Shown here: positions 1-8,323 of the stretch, in pieces
Layout: each line of letters starts with the position of its first letter
Numbering within the stretch: the first letter of the stretch is position 1
NCBI RefSeq assembly: GCF_000380485.1
Contig: NZ_AQYG01000048.1
Location: forward strand, 1 to 64,000
From: Jongsikchunia kroppenstedtii DSM 45133
Lineage (GTDB): Bacteria; Actinomycetota; Actinomycetes; Mycobacteriales; Mycobacteriaceae
Reading direction: 5' to 3'
DNA length: 64,000 nt
Translations under genes and position numbers: made by a program
The notes under the pieces: generated by a model
The model's database searches: none
What the model was told of the DNA's origin: nothing
Seen by the model: only the letters and a program-made list of their open reading frames with translations

Positions 1-32
1 CAGGTGACTGGTACTAATCGGTCGAGGACTTA
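1..32 (+). rRNA. rrl: 23S ribosomal RNA, 3' end (partial)
   Basis: The window opens with the conserved 3' tail of actinobacterial 23S rRNA (ACTAATCGGTCGAGGACTTA). The rest of the gene lies upstream of the window. The exact mature 3' end is uncertain by a few bases. Confidence 0.85.
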
Positions 33-62
33 CCAACACACAACAACCCAAAAAAACTTTTC

Positions 63-80
63 ACCCCCTATGGGGGGTGC
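63..80 (+). other. 23S-5S spacer hairpin 1
   Basis: CACCCCC and GGGGGGTG face each other around TA in the spacer between 23S and 5S. It is probably an rRNA processing stem. There is no T-run, so it is not read as a terminator. Confidence 0.4.
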
Positions 81-129
81 GCATCCACTATGCAATATCT
101 GAAACAACACACCCGTAAAACAAACGGGC

Positions 130-151
130 AACCCCCAACCAGTTGGGGGTT
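130..151 (+). other. 23S-5S spacer hairpin 2
   Basis: AACCCCCAAC (130-139) and GTTGGGGGTT (142-151) form a perfect 10-bp stem around CA, 14 bases before the 5S gene. The likely role is rRNA processing. The run TTTCTGTTT follows it, so some attenuation between 23S and 5S is possible. Confidence 0.45.
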
Positions 152-164
152 TCTGTTTCATAGA

Positions 165-282
165 GTTACGGCGGCCATAGCAGCAGGGAAACGCCCGGTC
201 CCATCCCGAACCCGGAAGCTAAGCCAGCGAGCGCCGATGGTACTGCACCCTAACCAGTGCGGGAGAGTAGGACACCGCCGAA
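165..282 (+). rRNA. rrf: 5S ribosomal RNA
   Basis: It starts with GTTACGGCGGC, carries the conserved core GGGAAACGCCCGGTCCCAT and CGAACCCGGAAGCTAAGCC, and ends at GTAGGACACCGCCGAAC. The length of about 118 nt fits the family. It follows the 23S tail as the last gene of the rRNA operon. The ends could be off by one to three bases. Confidence 0.95.
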
Positions 283-292
283 CACAACATCC

Positions 293-330
293 AGTGAAGG
301 CCCCACCACACGGTGGGGCCTTCACTCTTT
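293..330 (+). terminator. rRNA operon terminator
   Basis: A perfect 15-bp stem pairs AGTGAAGGCCCCACC (293-307) with GGTGGGGCCTTCACT (312-326) around the loop ACAC, followed by CTTTT. It is a classic intrinsic terminator about 10 bases after 5S rRNA. Confidence 0.9.
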
Positions 331-368
331 TCCGGGGCTCTTTCAGGCGGCGTAATCGAGGGCCGCCC

Positions 369-390
369 CGCCTATGCATACGCATAGGCG
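369..390. promoter_or_regulatory. 22-bp palindrome before the ABC/two-component operon
   Basis: Perfect inverted repeat with 9-bp arms, CGCCTATGC (369-377) and GCATAGGCG (382-390), around ATAC. It lies 53 bases before the ATG of the ABC ATPase and after the rRNA terminator. The position suits an operator for the operon, perhaps bound by the LuxR-type regulator encoded at 3968-4657. That link is inferred; no T-run follows, so it is not read as a terminator. Confidence 0.5.
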
Positions 391-443
391 AACATCCACA
401 TTCGCCAGACGATTCGAACCGCCGATCGGGCGAGGCTTGCAGC

Positions 444-1418
444 ATGACTACCAGCAGCCTCGAATCAACGACCGATCCAACACGATCCGATCCGGCACCG
501 GCCATCACCGTGTCGGCACTGACGAAACGTTTCGGCCGCCGCGTCGCGGTCGACAGTGCGTCGTTCACGGTGCCGGCGGGGTCCGTCACCGGACTCGTCG
601 GGCCGAACGGCGCGGGGAAGACGACCCTGCTCGCGATACTCCTCGGCCTGGTGCGTCCGACCTCCGGCGAGGCGACGGTTCGCGGAGCATCGATCGACGA
701 CCCTGCGTCCTACGTGTCGGAGGTCGGCGCCCTCATCGAGACGCCGGCATTCCACCCGGCCGTGTCGGCGCGGACGAATCTGCGTTCGCTCGCAGCGTTG
801 ACCCCGGGCGCCGCTATCACCGATTCCGATATCGAAGACCTGCTTTCCCTGGTGGGACTGAACGACCGCGGCGGCGACCGGGTCGGCAGCTATTCACTGG
901 GCATGAAGCAGCGTCTCGGAATCGCCGCCGCGCTCCTCGGTGACCCGTCGGTCGTGCTCCTGGATGAACCGACGAACGGCCTCGACCCGGTCGGAATGCA
1001 GGAGGTCCGCGAGATCATCGGCGCCGTCGCCGCCCGCGGATGCACGGTCCTGGTCTCGTCGCATCTGCTGAGCGAGTTGGAGCAGGTCTGTGACTGGTTG
1101 GTCGTGCTGCGCCGCGGCGGCCTGTTGTATCAGGGCCCGCTCGCCGACCTCACTGTCGGGGACGCGATCCTGCAGATCGCTCCGGCAGATCCCGCCGATA
1201 TCGACCGGTTGGCCACCGCCGCAGCAGAATTCGGGAGGCCGGTGACGAACCGGGCCGACGCGCTCGACATCGCGGTCGACGACGACGGCGACGCGGAAGG
1301 GTTCGCCGCCGAGATCAGCCGCGCTGCCTATCGATCGGGCATCGTGCTCCGCGAACTGCACCTGGAACGCCCCGATCTCCACCGCCGCTACCTCGACCTC
1401 GTCGGCGACCCCGCCTAA
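444..1418 (+). CDS. ABC transporter ATP-binding protein
   Basis: A 324-residue cytoplasmic ATPase that should energise the permease encoded just downstream. The ABC domain spans about residues 20-240: Walker A GPNGAGKTT, a signature region reading YSLGMKQRLGIA, Walker B VVLLDEPTNGLDP, and an H-loop histidine in SSHLL. A C-terminal extension of about 80 residues follows, as in bacitracin/lantibiotic-type (CcmA/NatA-like) exporters. The ATG at 444 has GAGG a few bases upstream; the frame is open further upstream into the 5S gene, but that part is not protein-like. It is first in a run of five tightly packed genes ending with a two-component system, the usual layout of an envelope-stress or antimicrobial-peptide exporter that is sensed and regulated locally. 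The substrate cannot be told. Confidence 0.9.
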   Translation: MTTSSLESTTDPTRSDPAPAITVSALTKRFGRRVAVDSASFTVPAGSVTGLVGPNGAGKTTLLAILLGLVRPTSGEATVRGASIDDPASYVSEVGALIETPAFHPAVSARTNLRSLAALTPGAAITDSDIEDLLSLVGLNDRGGDRVGSYSLGMKQRLGIAAALLGDPSVVLLDEPTNGLDPVGMQEVREIIGAVAARGCTVLVSSHLLSELEQVCDWLVVLRRGGLLYQGPLADLTVGDAILQIAPADPADIDRLATAAAEFGRPVTNRADALDIAVDDDGDAEGFAAEISRAAYRSGIVLRELHLERPDLHRRYLDLVGDPA

Positions 1419-1446
1419 GCGACCCGTCTACGGGAAAGGAACTGTC

Positions 1447-2229
1447 GTGTTCACCTCAACCCTTGCATCCTTCCGATCCGAATGGATCCTGCTCAACCGC
1501 GGACGACTATGGACATTGCTGCTGACGACGGCGGCGGTGCTGGCCGTCGGCGCGACCTGGCTGGTGCTCGACACCGCGGACACCGCCGGCCCGGAGCGAA
1601 CGCCGCTCGCTGCGATCTCCGGGGCGACCAGCGCGGTGATGTCGGCGATGTCGTTCGTCGGACTGCTCGTCGCGGCGTCCTTCGCGGCGCTGGCCACCAC
1701 CGAGATCGACCGCGGGCTGTTCCGCAGCGCACTGACCCGGCAGCCCCGACGCGTCGCACTGGTCGTCGGACGTCTAGCGGCGCGTCTATCGGTGGCCGCC
1801 GTCGCCGGGCTGGTGGTTCTGGTCGCCGGCGCCGTGACTGCCGTCGCCGTGGCGCCGTCCGTCGACGTCAGCACGAACGGGTGGTTCGGCGCGGACGGCC
1901 TTGGCCAGATCGCCCAGGATGCCGGCCGGTTTGCGCTGTTCACCGCCGTGTATGCCGCAATCGGCACGACGGCCGCGGTGGTCGTGCGGTCGACGCCGAT
2001 CGCGCTGGGTGCGCTCCTACTGTGGTTCGGCCCGATCGAGAATGTGGTCGGCGCCGGTCATGGATGGGCCGAACGATGGTTCCCCGGCCTGGTGATGCGC
2101 AGCCTGATGAACCCCGACGCGCCGGCCGCCCTCTCCACGGGGACGGTGCTCTGGACGTCGGCGGTCTTCCTCGCCGTCTGCGCGACCATCACGCTGGTAG
2201 CCGTGTCCCGACGGGACGTGACGTCATGA
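1447..2229 (+). CDS. ABC-2 type transporter permease
   Basis: A 260-residue membrane protein with about six hydrophobic segments, starting near residues 20-40 (LWTLLLTTAAVLAVGATWLVL) and ending with VLWTSAVFLAVCATITLVAVS. It has the topology of ABC-2 permeases that pair with a separate ATPase. The start is GTG at 1447, preceded by GGGAAAGGAACT. Its stop overlaps the next ATG (ATGA at 2226-2229), so it is co-translated with the following membrane protein. It should form the exporter with the ATPase encoded at 444-1418. Confidence 0.85.
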   Translation: MFTSTLASFRSEWILLNRGRLWTLLLTTAAVLAVGATWLVLDTADTAGPERTPLAAISGATSAVMSAMSFVGLLVAASFAALATTEIDRGLFRSALTRQPRRVALVVGRLAARLSVAAVAGLVVLVAGAVTAVAVAPSVDVSTNGWFGADGLGQIAQDAGRFALFTAVYAAIGTTAAVVVRSTPIALGALLLWFGPIENVVGAGHGWAERWFPGLVMRSLMNPDAPAALSTGTVLWTSAVFLAVCATITLVAVSRRDVTS

Positions 2230-2771
2230 CCGCGCTTACCGGCACCCGACCCGGCCGGACTGCGGCGCCGACCAGGCGGCTGTCCCGGACCGCGCGTCGT
2301 GTGGCCCTGGGCGTGCACATCGTGTCCAGCGTCGGCTGGATCGGCGCCGACCTCGCGCTCATCACCCTGATGGCCACGGTTCTCACCACCTCGTCGGGTG
2401 CCGTCGCCTCGGCCTGCCTGCAGGCCATGGTCGTCATCATCCCGCCGATCGTTCCGGCGCTTGCTCTCGTGATGACGATCAGCGGCATCGTGCTGGGAAT
2501 CGGCACGAAGTGGGGCCTGGTGCGCTACTGGTGGGTCGCGGTGAAGCTCGTCATCTCGATCATCTTGTCGGTATTGGTGCTGGTCCTGCTGCTGCCGAAT
2601 GCCCTCACCGTTGACATTCCGCCGGCCACAGGCTCCGGCGATCAGGTGCGCGCGTCGATCGACATCTCCGGGTTTCTGATGCCGCCGATCGTGTCCGGGG
2701 TGGCGCTACTGGTCTCGGTGTGGCTGTCGGTGGCGCGGCCCGGAGGGCGCGTCCGTCGTCGTGATCGGTGA
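2226..2771 (+). CDS. DUF2269-like integral membrane protein
   Basis: A 181-residue protein with a basic N-terminus and four to five membrane segments (around residues 25-50, 60-90, 98-125 and 150-172). The segment VHIVSSVGWIGADLALI resembles the first helix of DUF2269 proteins (known for a conserved H and WxG region). The function is unknown. It sits between the permease and the kinase, overlapping both (ATGA with the permease stop; the kinase frame can begin inside its last codons). It may be an accessory or sensing subunit of the exporter. The family call rests on pattern recognition only. Confidence 0.7.
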   Translation: MTALTGTRPGRTAAPTRRLSRTARRVALGVHIVSSVGWIGADLALITLMATVLTTSSGAVASACLQAMVVIIPPIVPALALVMTISGIVLGIGTKWGLVRYWWVAVKLVISIILSVLVLVLLLPNALTVDIPPATGSGDQVRASIDISGFLMPPIVSGVALLVSVWLSVARPGGRVRRRDR

Positions 2772-2775
2772 CATC

Positions 2776-4071
2776 ATGAGGACTGCCCGAGGGACGAATA
2801 CGGGGCGGAGGACTGCAGGGACGGTGGCCGTGAGAATCCAGGAACGTCTGGCATTGGACGTCGCCCCGGCCGCGGTAATCGTCGTCTTGATCCTGCTCGC
2901 CACCCCGCATATCGAGCGAGCGACCGCCGCCGGGGCGGTGTTCGGGATCATCGCCGCGGCCTCCCTCGGCTGGATGCGTCACCGGCCGATTGTGCCCGCG
3001 GTGGTCGTGCCGGCCGCGATCTTCGGCTACCTTGCGCTGGACAATCCCGGCGGTCCGTCGTTGCTGGCGGGCCCGGTCTGCATGCTGGCGCTCGGCTATT
3101 ACGCGAGGCGCGCGGTGCTGACGTGTGGCGTGGTGCTGATGATCGCGGCGGTGATGGTCGGGCAGCTCGTCGGGGCCGGCGCCATGGGTGGGATCGGCAC
3201 CGCCGGTTCGGCGTGGGCGATCGCCCTCGCGTTGATCGGTCTCACCGTCCGGAATCGCCGGGACCGCGTCGTATCCCGCCGCCGGGAGCAGGATCTCGAG
3301 CAACAACAGGCGCTCACGTCCGAGCGGCTCCGGATCGCGCGCGACCTGCATGACTCCGTGGCGCACGCGCTGGCGACGATCAGCGTGCAGTCCAACGTCG
3401 CCGATCGACTCACCGAACGCGACCCGGCCGCGGCTCGCGCGGCGATCACGGCGATCCGGACGGCATCGGCGGAAGCGCTCGACGAACTCGGCTGGTTGTT
3501 GAACTCGCTGCGCGACACCGATATCGATGCCGCGCGGATCAGCGCCGGGATGGCGGGGATCGGCGACCTCATCGCCCGGGCCCGCGCCAACGGCCTGACG
3601 CTGACCTACCAGGAGTCGCCGCCGGATTCTGCCAGCCGGACGCCGGTGTCCGGGCCCGTCGGCATCGCGGTGTATCGCGTGGTGCAGGAGTCACTGAGCA
3701 ACATCGTCCGCCACGTCGGACCGTCGGCGACCGCGTCGGTCCGCATCGATCGTGGAGACGATCTCACGGTGACCATTACCGACGAGGGCGGCGGCAGGCC
3801 CGCGGACGCGGGTGATGGTGGATCGACGCGCATGGGCATCGTCGGCATGCGCGAACGCGTCGAATCCACCGGTGGCATATTTTCGGCGGGACCGAATCGG
3901 GACGCCCCGGGTTCACGGTTGTGGCGCGATGGCCGTCGAGCATTCGCGCGGAACGACAGGACGGCTGATGATCAGGATTCTCGTGGTCGACGACCAGACC
4001 CTCGTCCGGACCGGCTTTCGCACCGTGCTCGAGCTGGAGCCGGACTTCGATGTCGTCGGCGAGGCCGCTGA
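2776..4071 (+). CDS. sensor histidine kinase (LuxR-partner type), frameshifted near the 3' end
   Basis: NarL/DesK-type sensor kinase. Four or five membrane helices (residues about 25-155) form the sensor, then a HisKA_3 dimerisation region with [17 protein letters not shown] (phospho-acceptor His about residue 192), then an HATPase domain with N-box [21 protein letters not shown] and [15 protein letters not shown]. From about 3905 the frame as read runs into arginine-rich nonsense to a stop at 4071, overlapping the regulator gene by 104 bases. Adding one base in the C-run at 3903-3906 gives an ordinary kinase ending ([10 protein letters not shown]...) with a stop at 3966-3968, which overlaps the regulator ATG as TGATG. 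So a one-base deletion or a sequencing error is likely; the restored protein is 397 residues, against 431 as read. The start could be GTG 2761, ATG 2776 or GTG 2824. Confidence 0.8.
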   Translation: MRTARGTNTGRRTAGTVAVRIQERLALDVAPAAVIVVLILLATPHIERATAAGAVFGIIAAASLGWMRHRPIVPAVVVPAAIFGYLALDNPGGPSLLAGPVCMLALGYYARRAVLTCGVVLMIAAVMVGQLVGAGAMGGIGTAGSAWAIALALIGLTVRNRRDRVVSRRREQDLEQQQALTSERLRIARDLHDSVAHALATISVQSNVADRLTERDPAAARAAITAIRTASAEALDELGWLLNSLRDTDIDAARISAGMAGIGDLIARARANGLTLTYQESPPDSASRTPVSGPVGIAVYRVVQESLSNIVRHVGPSATASVRIDRGDDLTVTITDEGGGRPADAGDGGSTRMGIVGMRERVESTGGIFSAGPNRDAPGSRLWRDGRRAFARNDRTADDQDSRGRRPDPRPDRLSHRARAGAGLRCRRRGR

Positions 4072-4657
4072 CGGCGACGCCGCGGTCGCCGAGGCACGCC
4101 GGCTCGTGCCCGACGTGGTCGTGATGGACATTCGGATGCCCGGCAGCAACGGGATCGAAGCCACGCGGCAGATCAGCGCCGATCCGCGGTTGTCGGAGAC
4201 GAAGGTGCTGATCCTGACGACCTTCGAACTCGACGAGTATGTCTTCGAGGCGCTCAGCGCGGGGGCCGGCGGCTTCCTCCTCAAGCACGCCTCGGCCGAT
4301 GAGCTGGTCGGCGCGGTGCGGACTGTGGCGGCGGGTGACGCGCTGCTGTCGCCGCGCAATGTGCAGCGGCTGGTCGCCGCGTTCGCCGCCGGACGCACCG
4401 GGCCGGGGTCGCAGCGGCCGACGGCCGCGCCGCCGACGGTCGCCGCGCTCACCGACCGCGAGCGCGAGGCGGTGGTCCTGGTGGCGCAGGGCGAATCCAA
4501 CGAGGAGATCGCGCGACGATGGGTCGTCAGTGAGGGCACCGTCCGCACCCACGTGTCTCGGGCCATGACCAAGCTGCATGCGCGCGATCGGGCGCAGCTC
4601 GTCGTGATCGCCTATCGGAGCGGCCTGGTGAACCCGGACGACCTCGGACACGACTGA
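3968..4657 (+). CDS. response regulator, NarL/LuxR family
   Basis: A 229-residue DNA-binding response regulator. The receiver domain (1-120) has the acidic pair in VVDDQ, phospho-acceptor Asp54 in [10 protein letters not shown], a Thr switch in ILTTF and Lys in LLKHAS. The LuxR HTH occupies about residues 158-210 ([36 protein letters not shown]). ATG 3968 overlaps the restored kinase stop (TGATG), the normal coupled arrangement. It probably takes phosphate from the neighbouring kinase and controls the exporter operon, perhaps through the palindrome at 369-390; that target is inferred. Confidence 0.9.
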   Translation: MIRILVVDDQTLVRTGFRTVLELEPDFDVVGEAADGDAAVAEARRLVPDVVVMDIRMPGSNGIEATRQISADPRLSETKVLILTTFELDEYVFEALSAGAGGFLLKHASADELVGAVRTVAAGDALLSPRNVQRLVAAFAAGRTGPGSQRPTAAPPTVAALTDREREAVVLVAQGESNEEIARRWVVSEGTVRTHVSRAMTKLHARDRAQLVVIAYRSGLVNPDDLGHD

Positions 4658-4675
4658 TCCCGACCACACGGTTTG

Positions 4676-4681
4676 TAGACT
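4676..4681 (+). promoter_or_regulatory. -10 box TAGACT for glsA (leaderless)
   Basis: TAGACT ends 7 bases before the ATG at 4689, so transcription would start at or next to the start codon. No Shine-Dalgarno is visible. Confidence 0.5.
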
Positions 4682-4688
4682 TCGAGAC

Positions 4689-6095
4689 ATGCCCTCGATG
4701 GTGCAGCGCTACCTGGATCAAATCGCATTGACCTGTGTCGACGCCGACGAGGGGCAGGTGGCCGACTACATTCCGGAGCTCGGCGCGGTGAACCCGGACC
4801 AGTTCGGGCTCGCGCTCGCGATGCATCGCGGCTCGCTCTATACCGTCGGCGACGCGCACGTTCCGTTCACGATCCAGTCGGTGTCGAAGCCGCTCACCTA
4901 CGCGCTTGCGTTGTCGCTCCGCGGTTTCGACGCGGTGGACGCGAAGCTCGGCGTCGAGCCGTCGGGGGAGGCGTTCAACGAGATCAGCGTCGACCCGGCG
5001 ACCCATCGGCCGAAGAATCCGATGATCAACGCGGGCGCGATCGTCGCGGCGTCGCTGGTGTGCGACCCGAACGATCCGGCCGCGGGTTTCGCCCGGCTGC
5101 TGGACTGCTACTCGGCGTTCGCCGGCCGCAGCCTCGTCGTCGACGAGGCGGTCTATCAGTCCGAGAAGGCGACGGGCGCCCGCAACCGGGCCATCACCTA
5201 CATGCTCGAGAGCCTCGGAATTCTGGATGTGGACCCGGAATTGGCCGTCGACCTGTACTTCCGCCAATGTTCGGTGCGGGTGACGGCCGAAGACCTTGCC
5301 GTGATCGCGGCGACGCTCGCCGCGGGTGGGAACAACCCGCGAACCGGCCGGGAGGTGTGCGCGCCCCACATCGTGCGTCGGGTGCTGAGCGTGATGACGA
5401 CCTGCGGCATGTACGACGGCGCCGGCGACTGGGTGTCGGCGGTCGGGCTGCCGGCCAAGAGCGGTGTCAGCGGCGCCGTGCTGGCGGTGCTGCCCGGCCA
5501 GCTCGGCATCGGGGTGTTCTCGCCCCGGCTCGACGAGCACGGCAACAGCGTGCGCGGGGTGACCGCATGCCGGCGGCTGTCGTCGGACCTGGGACTGCAC
5601 ATGTTCAACGTGGTCGGTGAGGGGCGGGCGACCGTGCGGTCGTCCTACGACATCCGCGAGGTGCCCTCGGAGACGCCACGGGATGGTCGGGACGAGGCCA
5701 TCCTGCGGGCGCGGCGTGACCGCGTGCGTGTCTACGACCTGCAGGGGCCGCTCACCTTCACGAGTATGGAGTCGGTGCTGCAGCGGCTGGACAGTGACAG
5801 CCAGCGGTTCGACGCGGCGATCTTGAATCTGGGACGCGTCGAGACCGCGGACGCGCTGTCGCGCGGCATGCTGTTCGGCATGCATGCCCAGCTGGAGAAC
5901 AGCGGTCGGCTCGGCCTGGTGGTCGACCCGGATCGGGTGCTCTCGCGCGAGGCCGGTGCGTGGACGCTGGACGCCGTGCGCCAGGGCAAGCTCATGGCGG
6001 CCGTCGAATCGGCGCGCACGCATGTGTACCCATCGCTGTCCGAAGCCGTCTCTGCTGCAGAGGATTTCCTCCTCGCGGGGCCGCGGCTGCGTTGA
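4689..6095 (+). CDS. glsA: glutaminase A with C-terminal STAS domain
   Basis: Hydrolyses L-glutamine to glutamate and ammonia in the cytoplasm. Residues about 1-310 form the serine-dependent beta-lactamase-like glutaminase fold: nucleophile Ser64 in QSVSKPLTYA (SxxK), KNPMINAGAI, EKATGARNRAITY and LPAKSGVSG. Residues about 345-455 (VRVYDLQGPLTFTSMESVLQRL through ADALSRGMLFGM) look like a STAS domain, seen in some actinobacterial and eukaryotic-like glutaminases as a fused regulatory part. The total of 468 residues fits the fusion against about 310 for plain GlsA. It stands alone between the two-component system and nucS, with its own -10 box 7 bases before the ATG. Confidence 0.9.
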   Translation: MPSMVQRYLDQIALTCVDADEGQVADYIPELGAVNPDQFGLALAMHRGSLYTVGDAHVPFTIQSVSKPLTYALALSLRGFDAVDAKLGVEPSGEAFNEISVDPATHRPKNPMINAGAIVAASLVCDPNDPAAGFARLLDCYSAFAGRSLVVDEAVYQSEKATGARNRAITYMLESLGILDVDPELAVDLYFRQCSVRVTAEDLAVIAATLAAGGNNPRTGREVCAPHIVRRVLSVMTTCGMYDGAGDWVSAVGLPAKSGVSGAVLAVLPGQLGIGVFSPRLDEHGNSVRGVTACRRLSSDLGLHMFNVVGEGRATVRSSYDIREVPSETPRDGRDEAILRARRDRVRVYDLQGPLTFTSMESVLQRLDSDSQRFDAAILNLGRVETADALSRGMLFGMHAQLENSGRLGLVVDPDRVLSREAGAWTLDAVRQGKLMAAVESARTHVYPSLSEAVSAAEDFLLAGPRLR

Positions 6096-6113
6096 GATAC
6101 GCGGTCCGACCTC

Positions 6114-6119
6114 TAGAGT
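6114..6119 (+). promoter_or_regulatory. -10 box TAGAGT for nucS (leaderless)
   Basis: TAGAGT ends 6 bases before the GTG at 6126. There is no ribosome-binding site in the gap. Confidence 0.45.
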
Positions 6120-6125
6120 GGACGG

Positions 6126-6800
6126 GTGCGTCTAGTGATCGCGACCTGTCAGGTCGACTACGTTGGCCGGCTCACCGCTCATCTGCCGATGGCGAAGCGA
6201 CTGCTCCTGATCAAGTCGGACGGATCGGTGAGCGTGCATGCGGACGACCGCGCCTACAAGCCGCTGAACTGGATGAGCCCGCCGTGCTGGCTCACCGAGG
6301 ACACCACCGACGATGGCCGGACGCTCTGGATCGTCACCAACAAGGCCGACGAGCAGCTGCGCATCACGATCGAGGAGATCGAGCACGACTCCAGCCATGA
6401 GCTGGGCGTCGACCCGGGCCTGGTGAAGGACGGTGTGGAGGCGCATCTGCAGGAGTTGCTGGCCGAACATGTCGAGACGCTCGGCACCGGCTGGTCGCTG
6501 GTGCGTCGCGAGTACATGACGGCGATCGGTCCGGTCGACCTGATGTGCCGGGATTCGGATGGTGTTTCGGTCGCCGTCGAGATCAAGAGGCGCGGCGAGA
6601 TCGACGGCGTCGAGCAGCTGACGCGGTATCTCGAACTGCTCAATCGGGATCCGCTGCTGGCGCCGGTGCAGGGTGTCTTCGCCGCCCAGCAGATCAAGCC
6701 GCAGGCCCGCACCCTTGCCGAGGATCGCGGAATCCGTTGTGTCGTCCTGGATTACGACGCGCTGCGGGGTACCGAGAGCAACGAGTTCCGGCTGTTCTGA
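6126..6800 (+). CDS. nucS: endonuclease NucS (non-canonical mismatch repair)
   Basis: Mismatch-specific endonuclease that replaces MutS/MutL in many actinobacteria and archaea; it cuts both strands at mismatches and is recruited by the sliding clamp. The 224-residue length matches the family. The N-terminal DNA-binding part begins [16 protein letters not shown] with [24 protein letters not shown]. The C-terminal PD-(D/E)XK nuclease shows [29 protein letters not shown] and [21 protein letters not shown]. The last residues (EFRLF) fit a clamp-binding tail. GTG start 6126. The stop overlaps the next ATG. In M. tuberculosis nucS is Rv1321, also just before the epimerase/thiolase genes. Confidence 0.95.
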   Translation: MRLVIATCQVDYVGRLTAHLPMAKRLLLIKSDGSVSVHADDRAYKPLNWMSPPCWLTEDTTDDGRTLWIVTNKADEQLRITIEEIEHDSSHELGVDPGLVKDGVEAHLQELLAEHVETLGTGWSLVRREYMTAIGPVDLMCRDSDGVSVAVEIKRRGEIDGVEQLTRYLELLNRDPLLAPVQGVFAAQQIKPQARTLAEDRGIRCVVLDYDALRGTESNEFRLF

Positions 6801-7081
6801 TGCCGCGGCGCAACAATCGTCCCGCGCCGACGCAGTCGGTGCCGGGCGGCGCCGGGCACGATCGGATCGAATCAGGGCCGGACGGCTCGGACTATCAGGT
6901 GCGCGCCGTCCCGGGAGCGCGGGCGGTCAAGCCCTATCGCTGTCCGGGCTGCGATCACGAGATCGCGGTCGGGGTGGCGCACATCGTGGCGTGGCCGGCC
7001 GACACGGACGGCGCCGACGACCGACGCCATTGGCACAGTGGCTGGTGGCGCGGCCGTCGTACCCGTCGACCGACCCGCTGA
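6800..7081 (+). CDS. small protein with a CxxC motif, downstream of nucS
   Basis: A 93-residue basic protein. ATG 6800 overlaps the nucS stop (TGATG), so it is translationally coupled. Residues around 47-60 read PYRCPGCDHEIAVGVAHIVAWP, a CxxC that with nearby histidines (AHIVAW, RRHWHSGWW) could bind zinc. The N-terminus is low complexity and the C-terminus Arg-rich. A similarly placed small gene follows nucS in mycobacteria. Function unknown; coupling suggests a link to NucS, but nothing else supports it. Confidence 0.75.
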   Translation: MPRRNNRPAPTQSVPGGAGHDRIESGPDGSDYQVRAVPGARAVKPYRCPGCDHEIAVGVAHIVAWPADTDGADDRRHWHSGWWRGRRTRRPTR

Positions 7082-7097
7082 GCCGGAAGGTCAGCGG
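7075..7097. terminator. short hairpin between convergent stops
   Basis: CCGCTGA (7075-7081) and TCAGCGG (7091-7097) pair around 9 bases, and each arm holds the stop codon of one of the two converging genes. The stem is short and has no T-run, so a terminator role is weakly supported. Confidence 0.3.
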
Positions 7098-8203
7098 TAG
7101 GCGGGTGCGTCGTTGCCGTCGGCAGGACGTGACCGGTAGCCGTACAGCTGCTCGGTCTCCTGCGGAATGTCGGCGGAGTCGGCGGTCGGCGGCATCGACC
7201 GGCCGGACGTCGCCGGGCGCGACTGCCGCTGCGGGGCCTCGGCCCGACGTCGGTCGGCGGGACCATCGAGCTGGGCCGTCTCGGAGAGCCCGCCGTTGAT
7301 CAGATCGTGGGTCTCGGTGTCCAGCAGATCGCGCTCGTTGTCCAGGGCGGCGAGCTTGGTCGGCACCTCGCCGAGCTGCTGACGGATCTCATCGAGCTGA
7401 CCGAGCATGCGGGCGCGCAGCTGGCGGATCTGCTCGGAGAGCTCGTGCGAGCGGGTGATGCGTTCGGTCGCAATGGAATGCGAGTGCTGACGGATCCGCT
7501 CGGCCTCGGCGGTCGCATTGTCGACCCGCTCCTTGGCCTCCTTGGTGCTGTTGGTCTCCATCTCGTTGACCAGCGCGATCGCCTTGTCGCGACGAGCGGC
7601 CATCGTGGTGTCGAAGTCCTCCTGGATGCGGTCGCGATTGATCTGCGCCTGCTGGTCCAGATGCTCGACCTCGGCCGTGGCAGCCTCGACGATCCGGCGC
7701 GCCTCGTCGCGAGCGGCCTGCATGGTCGACTCGTGCTCGGCCTCCATGGCGGCGCGGCGGCTGCTCAGCTCGCGGCGGGCCTCTTCCTGCTCCGTGCGTG
7801 CCTGTTCGGCAAGTGCAGTCGCCTCGTTGCGCAGCCGTTCGGACTCCTGGCGGGCGACGGACAGCATCTCGTCGGCATCCGCCTGGGCGTTGGTGCGGAT
7901 CTCCGCGGCCTCGTCGGAGGCGAGTCGCAGCATGCGCGACATGCGGTCGCTCATGCCCTCCGCGGTGGTCGGCGGCACCGACAGGTGATCGACCTCCCGG
8001 CGCAGATCGTCGATCTCGTCTCGGGCGTCTTCAAGGCGCTGGGCGAGCTCGGCCGCGTTCGCGGTCGCGGCGTCGCGGTCGGCGGCGATGACGCGCATCT
8101 CGGCGTCACGGCTGCGGTAGAACTCGTTGACCTGATCACGGTCGTAGCCGCGCATTGCGATGGCGAACGGCAGGCCGCCCCCGGGCTCGAATTGGTTTGC
8201 CAT
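7091..8203 (-). CDS. DivIVA-like coiled-coil protein
   Basis: A 370-residue cytoplasmic protein. The N-terminal segment LPFAIAMRGYDRDQVNEFYRSRDAEM resembles the DivIVA/Wag31 membrane-curvature-sensing start (F..AMRGYD.dQVdeFL). A long alanine/glutamate/arginine-rich coiled coil covers about residues 30-300, and a disordered Pro/Arg/Gln tail ends the protein. Such proteins scaffold polar growth or septum functions; this one is longer than Wag31 (about 260) and may be a paralogue rather than the essential polar determinant. ATG 8203 is preferred: TAAGAT lies 7 bases upstream, and the longer frame to 8224 runs into the promoter. Confidence 0.75.
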   Translation of the reverse strand: MANQFEPGGGLPFAIAMRGYDRDQVNEFYRSRDAEMRVIAADRDAATANAAELAQRLEDARDEIDDLRREVDHLSVPPTTAEGMSDRMSRMLRLASDEAAEIRTNAQADADEMLSVARQESERLRNEATALAEQARTEQEEARRELSSRRAAMEAEHESTMQAARDEARRIVEAATAEVEHLDQQAQINRDRIQEDFDTTMAARRDKAIALVNEMETNSTKEAKERVDNATAEAERIRQHSHSIATERITRSHELSEQIRQLRARMLGQLDEIRQQLGEVPTKLAALDNERDLLDTETHDLINGGLSETAQLDGPADRRRAEAPQRQSRPATSGRSMPPTADSADIPQETEQLYGYRSRPADGNDAPAYR

Positions 8204-8210
8204 GGGCCAA

Positions 8211-8216
8211 ATCTTA
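8211..8216 (-). promoter_or_regulatory. -10 box TAAGAT for the DivIVA-like gene (leaderless)
   Basis: On the minus strand TAAGAT ends 7 bases before the ATG at 8203. No Shine-Dalgarno lies between. Confidence 0.5.
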
Positions 8217-8323
8217 CGCGGCACAGCGCGGTACGCCTGAGGGCCACCGTACCCGCGGTCGGCGTGTCGCCGCGGAAGCCGGATTTGTGACCGGTCTGTG
8301 ACCGGCTGGAGTCCCGTCGCCGG

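Noticed and set aside
90-443. N-terminal extension of the ABC ATPase into the 5S rRNA region
   Set aside because: The extension translates rRNA and the terminator; the family-like sequence begins after ATG 444, which has an RBS.
3969-4071. Kinase-regulator fusion or programmed frameshift
   Set aside because: No slippery heptamer or stimulatory structure is evident at the C-run. A simple one-base loss explains the overlap better.
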